From Cryptomeria japonica (taxonomy: Eukaryota > Streptophyta > Pinopsida > Cupressales > Cupressaceae): 64,000 nt of DNA. The notes below the pieces were generated by a model. It did not search any database. It saw nothing but the letters and a program-made list of their open reading frames with translations, and was not told the origin of the DNA. A program made the position numbers and the translations under genes. This document shows, one piece after another, positions 12,063 to 23,700 of the stretch; positions within the stretch are counted from its first letter, which is position 1; the number at the start of each line of letters is the position of its first letter. Location of the stretch: positions 185,364,449-185,428,448 of the forward strand of contig NC_081411.1 in NCBI RefSeq assembly GCF_030272615.1. The letters are read 5' to 3'.

Positions 12063-12462
12063 TAATTAGAACATTTTAGAAAAAAGTCATGAAAAACAAG
12101 AAATAAATTTGCCAAAATTCAACAATTTCATAGTTGATTTTAAAGAAGAACTCACTTCAAACATTGTAGATCTAGCTTCTAGTGTCTAAATCAAGAAAAG
12201 TAAAGATCTGATTAGACTTTCTCTGGTTCAATTAACTCAATGATGAGCTTAAAATTTCTCCAAAAAGATTCAAATGACCTATAACTAACAAGTCAAAGTA
12301 TGAAACTCACTAAAAACTAGTATTTTCTCCATAATTCTTTTATTCTCTAGGTCATCCAAGGAAGAAAGAGAAGATAATACTCATGTTGGACAATGATAGC
12401 TATACACTCCTAGATTTCCTAAAAAAATTATAACCCACAACTCACTATGAGCTCTAATACAA

Positions 12463-12863
12463 TGTGATATTTGGCTTAATATCCTACCAAAGATGCAAAT
12501 GAATGAAGAAAAGAAAATAGAGAAATCATAAATGAGAAAGAATAAATTGTATTCTACTCAATAGAATGCAAGATAACTATGAGCTTGAGATGTGAGAATA
12601 CAGAGGGAACCCCTTGGTTATATAGGCCAAGGGAAGAGATAAGATGTCATAATATTATGAAAATTGTCTTAGCCTTAAGATATGAGACATAAAGTAGGTA
12701 AGTATCATAAGATTGTGACAAGTGTCTTAATCTTATGAAATGAGACAAAAAGTGGTAAATATCTCATGTGAGCCCAAAGTAAACTTAAATAATAAGATGT
12801 GAAAAGGAGCTAAGTAGATAATTATATTAACTAGTTAGATAAAGTACCCTATTCACACTAACA
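12463..12863 (-). repeat. LTR of a minus-strand retrotransposon
   Basis: On the plus strand this block starts TGTGATATTTGGC and ends CACTAACA, so the minus-strand LTR begins TGTTAGTG and ends with CA. A TATA box (CTATATAACC on the minus strand) lies inside. Next to its left edge (12,447-12,462) the minus strand reads ATTGTATTAGAGCTC, a decayed primer-binding site, so this should be a 5' LTR with internal sequence to its left. That internal part (12,063-12,446) is too decayed to assign. Confidence 0.6.
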
Positions 12864-12904
12864 GGGATCTTAGTTTATGACGATAGGATAGGGTCCCATT
12901 TTCC

Positions 12905-13202
12905 TATCTTTTCATTTGTTATGGTAGATCAAAACATATAAAAAATTAACATTCTTTTCTAAGATAAAATACCTAATCAAGAGAGAGTGATTTGATGTAC
13001 TATTACAAAAACAAGAGCATGATTGGTGTATTTATGAGGCCTTTGGAAAAAATATAATTTTTAATATGTAACAAAATAAAATCTTTGAAAGATAATTTAG
13101 TTCTTAATGAAGAGGAAGAGATAAACAAATTAAATAACTCTTGGTAGCTAGCTAGAATATTAACAAGAATCTTAGAGGTTTCTTAGTTAAAAGATTAGAT
13201 AT
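12905..13202. repeat. Left half of a split flanking repeat
   Basis: This sequence (GGTAGATC ... CAATCAAGAGAGAGTGATTTGATGTACT ... AAGAATCTTAGAGGTTTCTTAGTTAAA) matches 46,080-46,390 downstream of ankyrin gene A. The match resumes at 21,046 (ATATCAAATAAGTTT), so the intervening 7.8 kb was inserted later. It is part of the duplicated 3' flank shared by ankyrin genes A and B. Confidence 0.65.
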
Positions 13203-13442
13203 TTGTAATGGTGAAAATTAGGGTTTCCTCCACAAGAAGGGAGAAGACCACTAATTTTGCTTGGATACCAATTACATTAAATAAGGGAGAACCCAATAGA
13301 TCTAGCATCAAATTAGCAATGATAGGGCTAAGAATTCTTATTGGATTCATTGGATTTGAATTGATTGCCCTCTTTTAAGTTGAATTGTTGAAATGATGAA
13401 ACTAGGCTAAATGTGTTGAAATTGAAATGATTATGTATGAAC

Positions 13443-14279
13443 TGTTAGGATTCCCATAGATACTGAGAGGGGGGGGTGAATCAGTATTTAACCAGTGTAC
13501 AAAATTTATTAACTTAAAACATGCAGAACATATTATAACATTGTACCAGTATGCAAGAAATAATGAAATAAATAGAATTAAGAACATCCACATGAAAAGC
13601 ACACCATAACACAAGGATTTAACGAGGAAACCCGGTGTGGGAAAAACCTCAGTGGGATTTGTGACCCACAATATCCACTTATTTGCCAATAAGAGAATAT
13701 TACTTACAAGAGGGGCCTGCACATGCAGGAAGGCCAACTGCCTAGAGCTCACTGCTCAATGGGAAGTCTCACTGACTTACAATGTGGATTGTACAAATCC
13801 AATATCTTGTACTGCTTTACAATAGCATCTATAATGCCTGATCTAGTACTGGTTGCTGCTTTGATTCTTACATAAACCCTTAACCTATATTTCGTATAAT
13901 AGGTCTGCCTTAATATTTCGCATACATCACTTTCTTCACTTCTTTACTTCATTACAAAATGTCTACAATGATCTCTTTTATATATATGAGTCATTTTACA
14001 ACATGCCAAGTCGACTTACCAGGTTTTACTATAATAAACAAAATATAATATAACAAAATCCTATCGGCCTCTATGCCGATATACTTCCTTTCTCTGTGTC
14101 GGTGCTGGTGTCTTGAGTGCTAGTGTAGAGTGTGATCTGCTGAAGCCAGTGCACTAACTTGCCGGTGTAATGCCTTGCCAGTATAATGCCTTGCCGGTGA
14201 CATAGGATTACAAGGTTGCCATCAATGACAAAACCTTCAATCACATATAATGTCTCATTGGAGTGTGCATATGCCAACA
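13443..14279 (-). repeat. 3' LTR of the pol-less LTR element
   Basis: 837 bp. On the minus strand it begins TGTTGGCATATGCACACTCC and ends GGAATCCTAACA. It aligns over nearly its whole length with 19,319-20,137, with scattered substitutions and small indels. A TATATATAAAA box on the minus strand (about 13,977-13,987) is the likely promoter core. Confidence 0.9.
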
Positions 14280-14479
14280 ATCTCCCCCTTTGGCATTGAT
14301 GGCAACACTCATTAGAAATTTCAAAAGTGTATCCAAAAATGTGAAGTCCAAAAATGTTACCAAAAATGTGTGTGCTCCCCCTGAGCATATGATTCCTGTT
14401 ATGTTGAATTTTCTTATCCCACTACTCCCCTTTGGCATCAATGACAAAGGTTGTCAAGATGTCAGTAGAGTTTTTAGTT

Positions 14480-17400
14480 TCAACCTTGTAACTTGGTAGT
14501 TACAATTTGAAATAGATCTGCCAAAATCAAGTTTATACTCTCCATAAACTTTTTACTATCTCTTATTGTTGTCTCTGTTCTCTGAACTGTACCAGTGAGA
14601 TGCTGCAAATGCTCTACCGGTATTTTCTGTCCCTGTATTAGTGCCTCAGATACTTCCTTCCACAATGATGCTAGATAGTCCAACCTTGGACTTAGTTTTA
14701 ATCTCAGATGCTTTGCCTTATTCACTATTCTCTCTTTTTCACTTTCCAATTTAAGTAATTCTTCCTCAAAATTTGTTATCTTCTATTCAAAAATCATAAT
14801 GTATCAGGTGAGTTAAGAAAATTATCTGCAAGTTTGTTGATTTCATCCTGTACCTTGGTCATCTTCTTATCAATATCTATAGTCAAAAAGTTTGTCTTAC
14901 AGGTGTCTTTGTACAGAGTTTTGTATTCTTTCAATAAATTACATAGTTCCGACAGAAGTGTGTCAAAATCTCTAGTACATTTCTTTATCTGCTCATCAAA
15001 GAATCTTTGCTTTTCAATTTCTACTTTGTCCTTCAATGTCTCTTCCTTTATTTTCTCAATGTTTTATGTGATATATTTACACAAGGTATCAAGTTGTTCT
15101 AAAGAATCTTTATTGTCTATATTATAGTTAAGAGCAATTACCTTCAAAATTGGTATTGTGTCATCTATTGCCTTATAAGCTTGTGAGCTGCAGTCTATTA
15201 TCTTTTTAATTGAATCCAATAGTACCTCAGTCACATTAGTTGATTTGTATCCTGATGATGAACCTGCATTTTGAATACTACCGGTGGAAGTAACCAATCT
15301 TGTATTGACCTCTTGTAGGTCTATTTGTGTTTGCATTTCCCTAAGCAATGGTTTTTCTACTTCTCCAGTTGCCGGTGGCACTATTTCCTTATGAACCTGT
15401 TCCTGTTCCTGTTGATGTTCTTGTTTAGGAGCCTTTTTCTCTATTTGTTTCTCTATTTGTTACATTGTCTCAGTTTGAGTTTGAGTTTCTACCTTTTTCT
15501 CTTTGTCATCTGTCAGTTTCTCCTGTGTGTTATCAGTTTGCTCAGCTACCAGAGGCTACCTAGCCATTTCAGTCTTATCAGTTGTATCTTTGTCTACCAC
15601 AATGTTGATCTTTTGAGTATCAACATCCACAGTATATAAGACTTCAGGATTAGGATTGACATCCTCTACATCCATACTTTCAATTGTCGGTTGATCTTTT
15701 GTAGTTGTAGTTTTTACCGGTGGAGTAATAAAAGGAGGTGGGGGTAAGTTGTCTTTAACCTTGATACTGGGTGGTCCACCAACTTTACCTTTACCCTTGT
15801 CCCTTTCTTTTTGATATACCTTTATAGGTTTGTGACTCATGTATTCATCTTGTTTTTCTTTTTCCACTAGGAAAATGTCCCATGCATTTTCTGTATCCTC
15901 AGTCACCTCATTAACTCTTCCAACCATTAAAGCAATGTGTCGGTGTGTAGTAGAAAATACTGACTGGTTGGCTTGAGCAATTAAGTTATCAATTTCTTTG
16001 GGTGAATTCACTAGATATACAACAAGTAGCTTTTCTATCTTTATTTTCCTGTCAAGTTCTACTACTGCTTGTCTTCTTGCTTCCAGTCTCTTAAATAGTT
16101 CATCTGGTACTTCATCTACTACTTCCATCAAAAATTTCTTATACATATCCATATACAATATAACACTATTTTCAACTTGTTCTTTTTCATCAACTGTCAG
16201 AGTGTCATATAGTTTCTCTATATTTTTCAGTTTCCCTTCCTCTGTAATTTCATTCAATAGTATGTCAAGAGGGACCAAGTCCTTATTTGTCCTCTTCTTC
16301 TTCTTGGGTGTTAGTTTCTTCTTCTTTGGTGTAGCCTTTCTTACCAGAGATCTCACTGCTTGTTGTTTTTGTCTTGTCCTCCTAGGAGAGGGTGTGGTTT
16401 CTGGTGAGGGATCGCTTTTTCTTACAACTCTCTTGAAAGTTGCAGGCATGCCATTCTCTAAAGATGTACCTACCGATGATAGGTGAGTTTCAAGTTGTGG
16501 AGCTACTAACTCATCCTCTGTTATACCAGTTTGTTCCATTACTCTGTCCTCGATCTCCTTTTCTTGCCTAGAACCTTTCCTTACAACTGCCTTGACTTTT
16601 TTCACTCTTTTCTTAGATTGTATTTGGCTTTCAATAGTTTCTGCACTACCATATATTTCTTCCTTAGGTTCTTTAGGGGCTTCTAGAAGTGCTTTAGCAT
16701 AAGTTTCAATTATATGATCATCTGTTTCATAGCCCATGTTTGCTACCCAAACTGTCCTAGGGATGACTACTTCCATCCAGATCTCATCCTTCTTGATTAC
16801 AAAGCATATTTCATCCTTATATTTGTCAACAATCTTTTGTGATAACCTGGTTCTTTACTTCATTTTGGCCTTTAGTGCTTGAAAGAAATCATGGATATTG
16901 TTTTCTTTGTCTTCTCCCATATTATTGAATAGTTCTATTAGCTATTTACCTACAGGTATATCTTATCCAAGTTCTTCGTAGCCTATACCGGGAACCTGTT
17001 TGGTTATATGTAGCATCAGACATACTAACAGATTTCCAAATTTAAAAGTTCCTTTCTTGTCCTTTTTAATCTTGCCTAAGTTGTCAATTACTTCATCCTT
17101 CAACCACTCACATACATCAATCTTTGCATTATCTGTGACCATATCATAAGCACTCTTAATGCATAAACTTGAAACTGAATTGAGTCTATTTGAATGAGTA
17201 GCTTTATATCCTAATATCATGCTGATAAATCTCACATTAATATCTGTTACATCATTGACTCTTAAGGACCTTTTGTCAGATGTTGCACCAGTTAGGTTTA
17301 TAACTAGGTCATTGGAAACCTTCTTAGTTTTGTCTAGCCTTTTACCAGTGGTTGGTAACCCTGTGACAGCTTTCACAACTTTCTTAGTGATTTTGTGAAT

Positions 17401-17784
17401 TGCATCTAGCCAGAAAAATTCACCATGTACCCTGCTTAAGACTATCCTAATCACATCCTTGGGGAATTCAAGAATGCTAAGGATCTCTGTAAATCCTAGG
17501 GTTTCAATGATCTTATGTTCATCTTTTACATTGTCGGATTCATCACATATGACAGTTTTAAACATGGTTTTAATCTCTTCATCTCCTAGTTCCTCAATGT
17601 TACAATCAATGTAAATTCTGGGGTCTTCAGCATAAACAACTCCCTTAGGAATTTGAGAAAAAGAACCTAAGGTATCATCTTTCTTTGCTACCTCAGGAAC
17701 TAATTGAAATATGGGCCTAAGTCATTTTATAACTTCTCCAATAGTAGGGTTTTCTATATATTCAATTGCAGAGGTGGATGCCAT
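14480..17784 (-). pseudogene. Giant ORF of unknown function in the pol-less LTR element
   Basis: From an ATG at 17,784 (MASTSAIEYIENPTIGEVI) one frame continues to about 14,794, interrupted only by in-frame stops (17,722; 16,963; near 16,943 and 16,858; 15,556; near 15,460; 15,064; 14,794). A frame change then leads to the end at 14,480, for a total of about 1,100 codons. Visible parts: an N-terminal globular region with VTGLPTTGKRLD and SLCIKSAYDM that faintly resembles the putative plant transposon protein domain; a basic stretch with repeated KKK (near 16,300) that may be nuclear localising; a long charged helical region; a Pro-rich segment near 15,730; and a coiled-coil C terminus. No enzymatic motif is seen. 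It occupies the place where pol would lie. Function unknown. Confidence 0.6.
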
Positions 17785-18088
17785 GATAAAATACCTTTTA
17801 CTACCTTTAGGATGGATGATTGCTTGAAGTGTTCTTGCCTTTTGCTCGAAATGCCTTAGCTCAGAATCTTCGTGCTCTTCATAGGTTTGAAATCTCAGTG
17901 AAATGAAATGGAGCCAAAACCTCAAATTTATAGTGTCTTTTCATCATCTACCACATTAAATGTATGCCAGTTAAGTATTCACTTAACATTGTCTGCCGGT
18001 AATAAGTAATTTTCAACTTCTTATCTCTAACCGAGGGAATGATAGCACATGTGGTCATTAGATTGCCAAACCCTCAAGGAAACTTTCT

Positions 18089-19225
18089 TCAATTAGATGA
18101 AGAACTTCCTGCTGGTGGAGCACGACTCTGCCCTGTCGGTGAAGCATCACTCTATCCTGCTGGTGAAGCATTGATTGGTTCTACCGGTGGAGGAGTATTC
18201 CCAATATTTAGATCAGCTTTTCTAATCCATTGTTTTGAGAATTCTTGCTTAACCTCTTCAGCTTTTTCTTTACCTTTCAAGCTAGAACTTTTGTTTTCTA
18301 CCGGTGATCCTTTACTTCTACAGAATTTAGCAATATGCCTAATCTTGTTACATGCATAACAAGTTACATTATTCTTCTGAATAGCTTTCCCATAACCTAT
18401 GCTAGTTTGTGTTCTGCATTAATTAGATAAATGTCCAAGTCTTCCACAAACATAACATCTCACATTCATTTTGCAATTTTTAGAGTTGTGACCAACTTTG
18501 TTGCATTTTGAACATTGACCAATGGGTGTGTTGATATTCTGATAATTTCTAGATCTACATTCATTTTCTCTATGACCATACTTATTACAGTTAAAGCATT
18601 TTCCATTGAATTTATAAGCATTAGGTTGTCTTATTGGTTTTCTGTGATCCTGAGTATTTGCAGTACCGGAGCTTTCACCAACTTCAAAGCCAATTCTAGA
18701 AGTGTCACCTTTAGGTTTTTGATTCTTCAACAAGGTGCCAAGTTCCTCTGAGCTTTTCTTGAATTTTTCTTTATGTTGATTTGTAGTTTCTAGTTCTCTT
18801 TCTAAGACCTCTTTCTGTCTCATCAGTTCATTGGAGTCATTTTGAGTGTGCATCAGATCTGTCTTCAACATGTCATTTTCATAGCTAAGTCTTGTGTTCT
18901 CATTTGCTGCATCACTTAGTCTTCTGGTCAATTCTTCTTCATTCTTCTTCCTATCCTCAATCTCTTTACAAAATCTCATAGTCATATCCTGCATCTCATT
19001 CTTTGTTGTCATGTTCTCTTGTTTCAGCTTGCTTATCTGATCATTAAGTGATTCATTTTCATCATTCTCATTTTGCATCTTTTCACAAAGTTATCTTCTC
19101 TTATTTCTTGCAACAGTAAGATTTTTTTGAAGTGCCTGAATGATATCCTGAGCTACCCTTAAATCATCTTCTAGTTTGATATTTTTCAATTTTTCTGTAT
19201 CATAGTCTGAAAAGAGCTCCTTCAA
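18089..19225 (-). pseudogene. Gag-like protein: coiled coil plus four zinc knuckles
   Basis: Minus-strand frame. The first ~220 residues are heptad-like, rich in Glu, Lys, Asn and Leu (for example LKQENMTTKNEMQDM and QKEVLERELETTNQ), predicting a long coiled coil. CCHC knuckles follow: CFNCNKYGHRENEC, CSKCNKVGHNSKNC, CYVCGRLGHLSN and CYACNKIRHIAKFC (the last has Arg before His). Knuckles bind nucleic acid in retroelement Gag proteins. I do not see a UBN2/DUF4219-type capsid domain, which copia Gag normally has. In-frame stops occur near 19,098, at 18,419-18,421 (before the fourth knuckle) and near 18,149. A frame change lies near 19,230, so the true start is unclear. The tail has short Ser-Pro-Ala-Gly repeats. 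Confidence 0.65.
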
Positions 19226-19300
19226 GTTGCTTCATTAGATTTTCCATCTTTACCGGTGTCAAGATCTTCCTCAAGCTATTAGGCTTCTAAAAATAGAGGA

Positions 19301-19317
19301 TCAAGCTTTGATACCAA
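19301..19317 (-). other. Primer-binding site of the pol-less LTR element
   Basis: The minus strand reads TTGGTATCAAAGCTTGA one base after the 5' LTR end, matching the initiator-Met-tRNA type used by neighbouring copia elements. Confidence 0.8.
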
Positions 19318-19318
19318 T

Positions 19319-20137
19319 TGTTAGGATTCCCACAGATACTGAGAGGGGGGGGTGAATCAGAATCTAACCGGTGTACAGAATTTCTTAACTTAAAACATGC
19401 AGAACATATTATAACAGTGTACTGGTATGCAAGAAAGAATGCAATAAATAGAATTAAGAACATCCACATGAAAAGCACACCATAACACAAAGATTTAACG
19501 AGGAAACCTAGTGTGGGAAAAACCTCAATGGGATTTGTGACCCACAATATCCACTTACTGGCCAATAAGAGAATATTACTTACAAGAGGGGCCTACACAT
19601 GCAGGAAGGCCAACTGCCTAGAGCTCACTGCTCAATGGAAAGCCTCACTGACTTACAATGTGGATTGTACAATTCCAATATCTTATACTGCTTTACAATA
19701 GCATCTATAATGCCTAATTCAGTACCGGTTACTACTCTACTTCTTACATAAACCCTTAACTTATATTTCGCATACATCACTTTCTTCACTTCCTTACTTC
19801 ATTACAAAATGTCTACAATGATCTCTTTTATATATAAGAGTCATTTTACAACATGCCAAGTCATCTTACCAAGTTTTACAATAATAAACAAAATATAATA
19901 TAACAAAATCCTATCGGCCTCTATGCCGGTATACTTCCTTTCTCTATGCCGGTGCCGGTGCCGGTGTCCTAAGTGCTAGCGTAGAGTGTGATCTGCTGAT
20001 GCTAGTGCACTAACTTGCCGATGTAATGCCTTGCTTGTATATTGCCTTGTCGGTGCCATAGGATTGCAAGGTTGCCATCAATGACAAAACCTTCAATCAC
20101 ATACAATGTCTCATTGGAGTGTGCATATGCCAACATG
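19319..20137 (-). repeat. 5' LTR of the pol-less LTR element
   Basis: 819 bp, partner of 13,443-14,279. It is followed on the minus strand by the primer-binding site and on the other side by the TGAAC target duplication. Short CCGGTG repeats occur near 19,940-19,970. Confidence 0.9.
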
Positions 20138-20371
20138 AACAGTGAGCTACAATCATAAAATAGAACCACAAACCTGGATCTAAGTAATATAAGAGTATTC
20201 AGACTTATTCCCAAAAGGAGTTCTTCATTTGTCAGGACCAGAATGTTGGTCACTTTGGTCCTCCGCACTTTTTGTTGTCCAAAAGGGAACCTATTCATCT
20301 CTATAAATAATGTTGATCTTGAAGATTGTAGCTCCGTACTTATTTTCTACACACAAAAAGAAGGGGGGAAT

Positions 20372-21045
20372 TGTTAGGATTAGGGGCTTGCCTAAGTCAA
20401 ACCCTAGTTTAGGAATTAACCTTGAACGAAATATCACAAATAATGAAATAAATAATAGAAATATATACCTCAGATCTGCAATCCTTAATGATGATGTTTT
20501 TCTTCTTGAATGTAATCGCATATGTTGTATGAAATGGAATGAACATGACAAAACCCTAATCACACACATTCTTGGATATGATTGATGTAATTTTGCTCCA
20601 CAATAGATGAATGAAGAATATGCAGCCTTGAAAATCTCTAAAAAAATGTTTAATGATGAATGCTTCATGGATGTGGGATGCTTAATTACTTGGAGATGAA
20701 GACTTAGATTGAAAAAAATTGATTGAAGTCTTTATATATGGATATCTAGGTCATTTATCGATTAGGTCGACCTCCAACAGTCATGTTGAGCCATCAATTT
20801 CATTTCCCGCCAGAGAGATAGGGCTCAACTCACATTTTAAAATAGGTTCTAACTAAAGTAAAGGACCTCAATAAGCCCCAAGGAGAAGGATATCCCTCCA
20901 AGAAATCTGTTGGTAAGTGTGCATGGCATCAGAAATAGAATTAAGGCACTGAACGGACCTAGATAGGAGATGAGAGCGAGACACGCTAAAGTAGGGGCAC
21001 AAACATGAGGTGTAAGTTGGCCCAATGAAAATTTACGATGTTACA
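20372..21045 (+). repeat. Putative 3' LTR of the outer retroelement
   Basis: It begins TGTTAGGATTAGGG directly after a polypurine tract and ends TACGATGTTACA where the host repeat resumes. No second copy is present in the window, so the LTR call rests on the termini, the polypurine tract and the host junction. Confidence 0.5.
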
Positions 21046-21270
21046 ATATCAAATAAGTTTTAGTTTGCTTTCCCATTTAGTTCTCTATTTAGAAAACTTT
21101 GTTGTGAGTATGATGTACGTCCTTGAAACTATATATTATAATCCTATGCACTGATTATTAAAACATTTCTAAATCATACAAATTATTTGAAACAGTACAA
21201 CAAAATAATATCCTTGAAACTATATTTATTAGTTTTATAGGTAAAATCAAAACAATTTTTTTATAAGATA
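21046..21270. repeat. Right half of the split flanking repeat
   Basis: It continues the match to the flank of ankyrin gene A (ATATCAAATAAGTTT ... GATGTAC ... GAAACTATATATTATAATC; compare 46,385-46,475). It shows that the sequence between 13,203 and 21,045 is a later insertion. Confidence 0.65.
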
Positions 21271-21789
21271 GTGTTAGGCCTCATTTTAAACTCGAAAATA
21301 TTTTACCTTTTCATGTTTGAATTTTTTGTATAGTGTAGACATTAATGTTTGCATCAAAGTTTTCAAGGTGATATCTTAACTCGAAGGTGAATCATTCAAA
21401 TGGTCATAGAAATTGATGTAACACATGTCTGTTTCCTATTGTTTGTTTTGATTTCAATTCAAAATCGAGGTAGGAAAAAGTTTACAACTTAAGATCTTTT
21501 GAACATTTGAAACATAATCAATAAATAGAAGAGACCAACAAGACAATAAGTGAGAGAATTTATTGACTTGTTTCTAGAATATTTGTAACTCAAATGAAAT
21601 AAAGAATATTTATGTATTGTGAAATAGATTTGAGCTTGGTGGCCATGCACACAAAACATCAATAGTCGAGGAAAGAATCTCGACCATTGGATGAAGTGGA
21701 TTAGAAAGCGGCCATATTGCTAGCTTCTTAAAGTGTTTAAAGCGGCCGATAAAGTTGTGTATGAATCTTTATATGTTGACAAAGCGCAT
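21271..21789. other. Unassigned stretch before the PPR relic
   Basis: No protein-coding or element signal was recognised. It belongs to an insertion or divergent segment within the duplicated flank, because the match to 46.5 kb is lost here and resumes near 24,150. Confidence 0.35.
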
Positions 21790-22330
21790 AATGCATCGGC
21801 CATTTAGCATGATTGTTGAAGTGTGGAAGATCATACCAAACAAATGAACTATTTGATAGGATGCTCGGAAAAGTAAAATCACAAGTTGAAGTGATTACAG
21901 GGTATTCACGATGTGCATGCAGGTTTATTGGGAATGTTTCACAGAATGCCTCAAAGAGAAATCATCTCAAGGAACGTCAAGATCGTAGTCACACTAAATA
22001 AATTCGTTGAAAAGGCTTCATAAACTTTCAAGCAAATTCTATTGGCTGTTGTAAAGCCAGAGCTCATCCCCACCTGCACGAAATCGAGGCGATGAATTAG
22101 GTTATGGATGTCCATCGGATCGTAGTGGCAGGGAGATTTTTATCAGATATAATGGTTGGAAATGCTGTGGTTGATAGGCATGCAAAATGGGGGAGTGTAA
22201 ACAAACACTTGAGTTCGAAGAAATGTGATTTCATAGTATACTTTCAATTTCAAAGATTACAGAACGAGATCATGAAAAAGCCATAGAAACTCTTAAGGAA
22301 ATGCAATTGGCATATGCAGAGTCAAATTAG
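21790..22330 (+). pseudogene. PPR-protein relic
   Basis: The clearest stretch (22,104-22,210) reads FLSDIMVGNAVVDRHAKWGSV, which matches the land-plant PPR repeat consensus (x-SDxxVGNALVDMYAKCGSx) closely. Upstream fragments in other frames (VITGYSRC; a segment resembling an IPACTxxRA-type repeat near 22,050) and downstream text (EKAIETLKEMQLAYAES, about 22,275-22,320) fit further PPR motifs. PPR proteins bind organelle RNA and are usually several hundred residues long. Here the frame is broken repeatedly and only three or so repeats remain. It is a dead fragment. Confidence 0.6.
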
Positions 22331-23280
22331 CCATGCCAAAATCCCCTTAATCATGCCCAAATGGAAGTCGGATTAGCTCCTCGGTTAGAAAGAGGAACAC
22401 ATATTTTTTTTTGTAAACTCAAACTTTTCTTTGTGGTATGTTATTTCGCGATGCTCCTATTTGAAATGCTATGTGAAGGCCAGACATAAAGGGTTTTGTT
22501 AGGTGTGATGGTGTTGTCCTCTACAATAGTAAAAACATTTCCCTTCTTGGAAAAAAAAAAAAAAACTCGTATCGAGACTTGGATACTTGATTTCCAAATA
22601 TTATATGAATTTCATGAGTTTGAGTTCAAGTAGTCTTGGAGAGACGGGATAACATTCTACAAAGAACAATAAGTAAATTGCCAATGATTGTGAATATGAA
22701 CCATGAAAATGATATTACTTCAAGTGATGGGAAGTTTATTGAGTTCATTGAACAATTGGCATCATCCTCACTCATAACAAGTTGGTTTGTTTTCACCATG
22801 GTCAATCGATTCAATTGATATACTGTTTCACCCAACAAGGGGTGAGATAAGGAAAGCTTCAAAAGTTACGTACTACATTGCAAATACAATGTGCACACCT
22901 AGGTTCAAAGAAGTATTGAGGGATATGGATTTGTTATTTAGTGAAGATCTCTCCAAACTAATTATTCTAATGTGTATGTTGATGCAAAATTATTGAGATT
23001 TATGATGAAATGACATTACACATGTTGGAAAGTCAAAGAATGTAAACTATGTCAAAGGTTGTAGGATTTGAAATGAAAAGTGAAATGTTCACTAGTTTTT
23101 GTTATGCAACAAAGAGGACAAGTTCAGACAATGCTTGGTTCCAAGAAGCTCTTCAAAAAGTATCAAAGGAAGAAAAAGTGAAGATTGCAAACTACCTCAA
23201 CAAGATCAGTAATATTGTCTTTCTTCAAGGTCAAGTTTCAAATCATCTTTTTATAAAAGTGACTTAATTCACTTATTGTA
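22331..23280. other. Unassigned stretch with short chance frames
   Basis: It contains a short A-rich run near 22,550-22,565 and several open frames of 60-78 codons that do not resemble a known family. It may be the interior of the element whose LTR-like sequence follows. Confidence 0.3.
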
Positions 23281-23700
23281 ACTACAAGTTAGATTTTGGG
23301 ATTAATTTATATAAAATTAATGTAAATCTTAACTTGTCTCCAAAAACGTAGCTAGTAGAAGTAATAACTTAGGTAGTTATCCTAAGTGGCTATCTTAGGT
23401 AGCTATCCTAAGTGATCAGTTAGGTAGTTATCCAAAGTGGTTACCTAGGTAGTTATGTTGAGTGGTTACAAGTTGGTTATCAAGATGAGCCTATAAATAT
23501 AACTTTTGCATTGTAAATGGGGGGAATCGTACAGAGGGGAGACTATGGAGAAATTCTTAGAGAAATAGTCTGACGACTTTTGTATTTACACTTTGTACAG
23601 ACGAGTTCTTGAGATTGTATAATTTCATGGAAATAATAAATGACGCATTTAGCTCATATGTTCTAAACATACTTCTTGAGTTATTATTATTGATTTTTTG
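23281..23700 (+). repeat. LTR-like sequence with ~20-bp U3-type repeats
   Basis: A block of about six degenerate copies of a 20-bp unit resembling TTAGGTAGTTATCCTAAGTG runs from 23,366 to 23,470. A TATA box (CCTATAAATATAA, about 23,490) and AT-rich downstream sequence follow. Upstream tandem motifs, a TATA box and an R-like region are what an LTR looks like, but termini and a partner copy were not found. A host promoter is an alternative. Confidence 0.4.

Larger units (their letters stand above)
13443..20137 (-). mobile_element. 6.7-kb minus-strand LTR element lacking pol (LARD-like)
   Basis: Two LTRs (13,443-14,279 and 19,319-20,137) are clearly homologous and have TG...CA ends. A perfect 5-bp target duplication, TGAAC, flanks the element (13,438-13,442 and 20,138-20,142). 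On the minus strand a primer-binding site TTGGTATCAAAGCTTGA (19,301-19,317) abuts the 5' LTR, and a polypurine tract (AAAGGGGGAGA, 14,281-14,291) precedes the 3' LTR. The 5-kb interior has no protease, integrase, reverse transcriptase or RNase H motif. It carries a coiled-coil/zinc-knuckle gag-like frame and one very long ORF. The element must have moved using another element's enzymes. Good LTRs and the intact duplication suggest a fairly recent insertion, though internal frames already have stops. Confidence 0.88.
13203..21045 (+). mobile_element. Older retroelement insertion hosting a younger one
   Basis: A paralogous copy at 46.08-46.5 kb runs continuously across the site that is interrupted here, so about 7.84 kb was inserted, with ATAT at both edges (13,199-13,202 and 21,046-21,049). 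Ends read TGTAATGG on the left and GATGTTACA on the right. Inside, a 6.7-kb minus-strand element (13,443-20,137) is nested. The outer element keeps a polypurine tract (AAAAAGAAGGGGGGAA, about 20,355-20,370) and a putative 3' LTR (20,372-21,045). A PBS-like GATACCAATT at 13,265-13,274 fits poorly with this orientation. A matching 5' LTR was not found, so the outer element is rearranged or misread by me. Confidence 0.45.

Noticed and set aside
13637-13825. Pair of similar 62-codon plus-strand frames (here and at 19,513-19,701)
   Set aside because: They recur only because both lie in the two LTRs of one element; no sign of a protein.
15998-16486. 162-codon plus-strand frame rich in Ser and Phe
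   Set aside because: It is the complement of the Glu/Lys-rich giant ORF of the pol-less element; low-complexity shadow.
23366-23470. Regular repeats that superficially recall a CRISPR array
   Set aside because: Units are degenerate and contiguous with no unique spacers, in a plant nuclear context.
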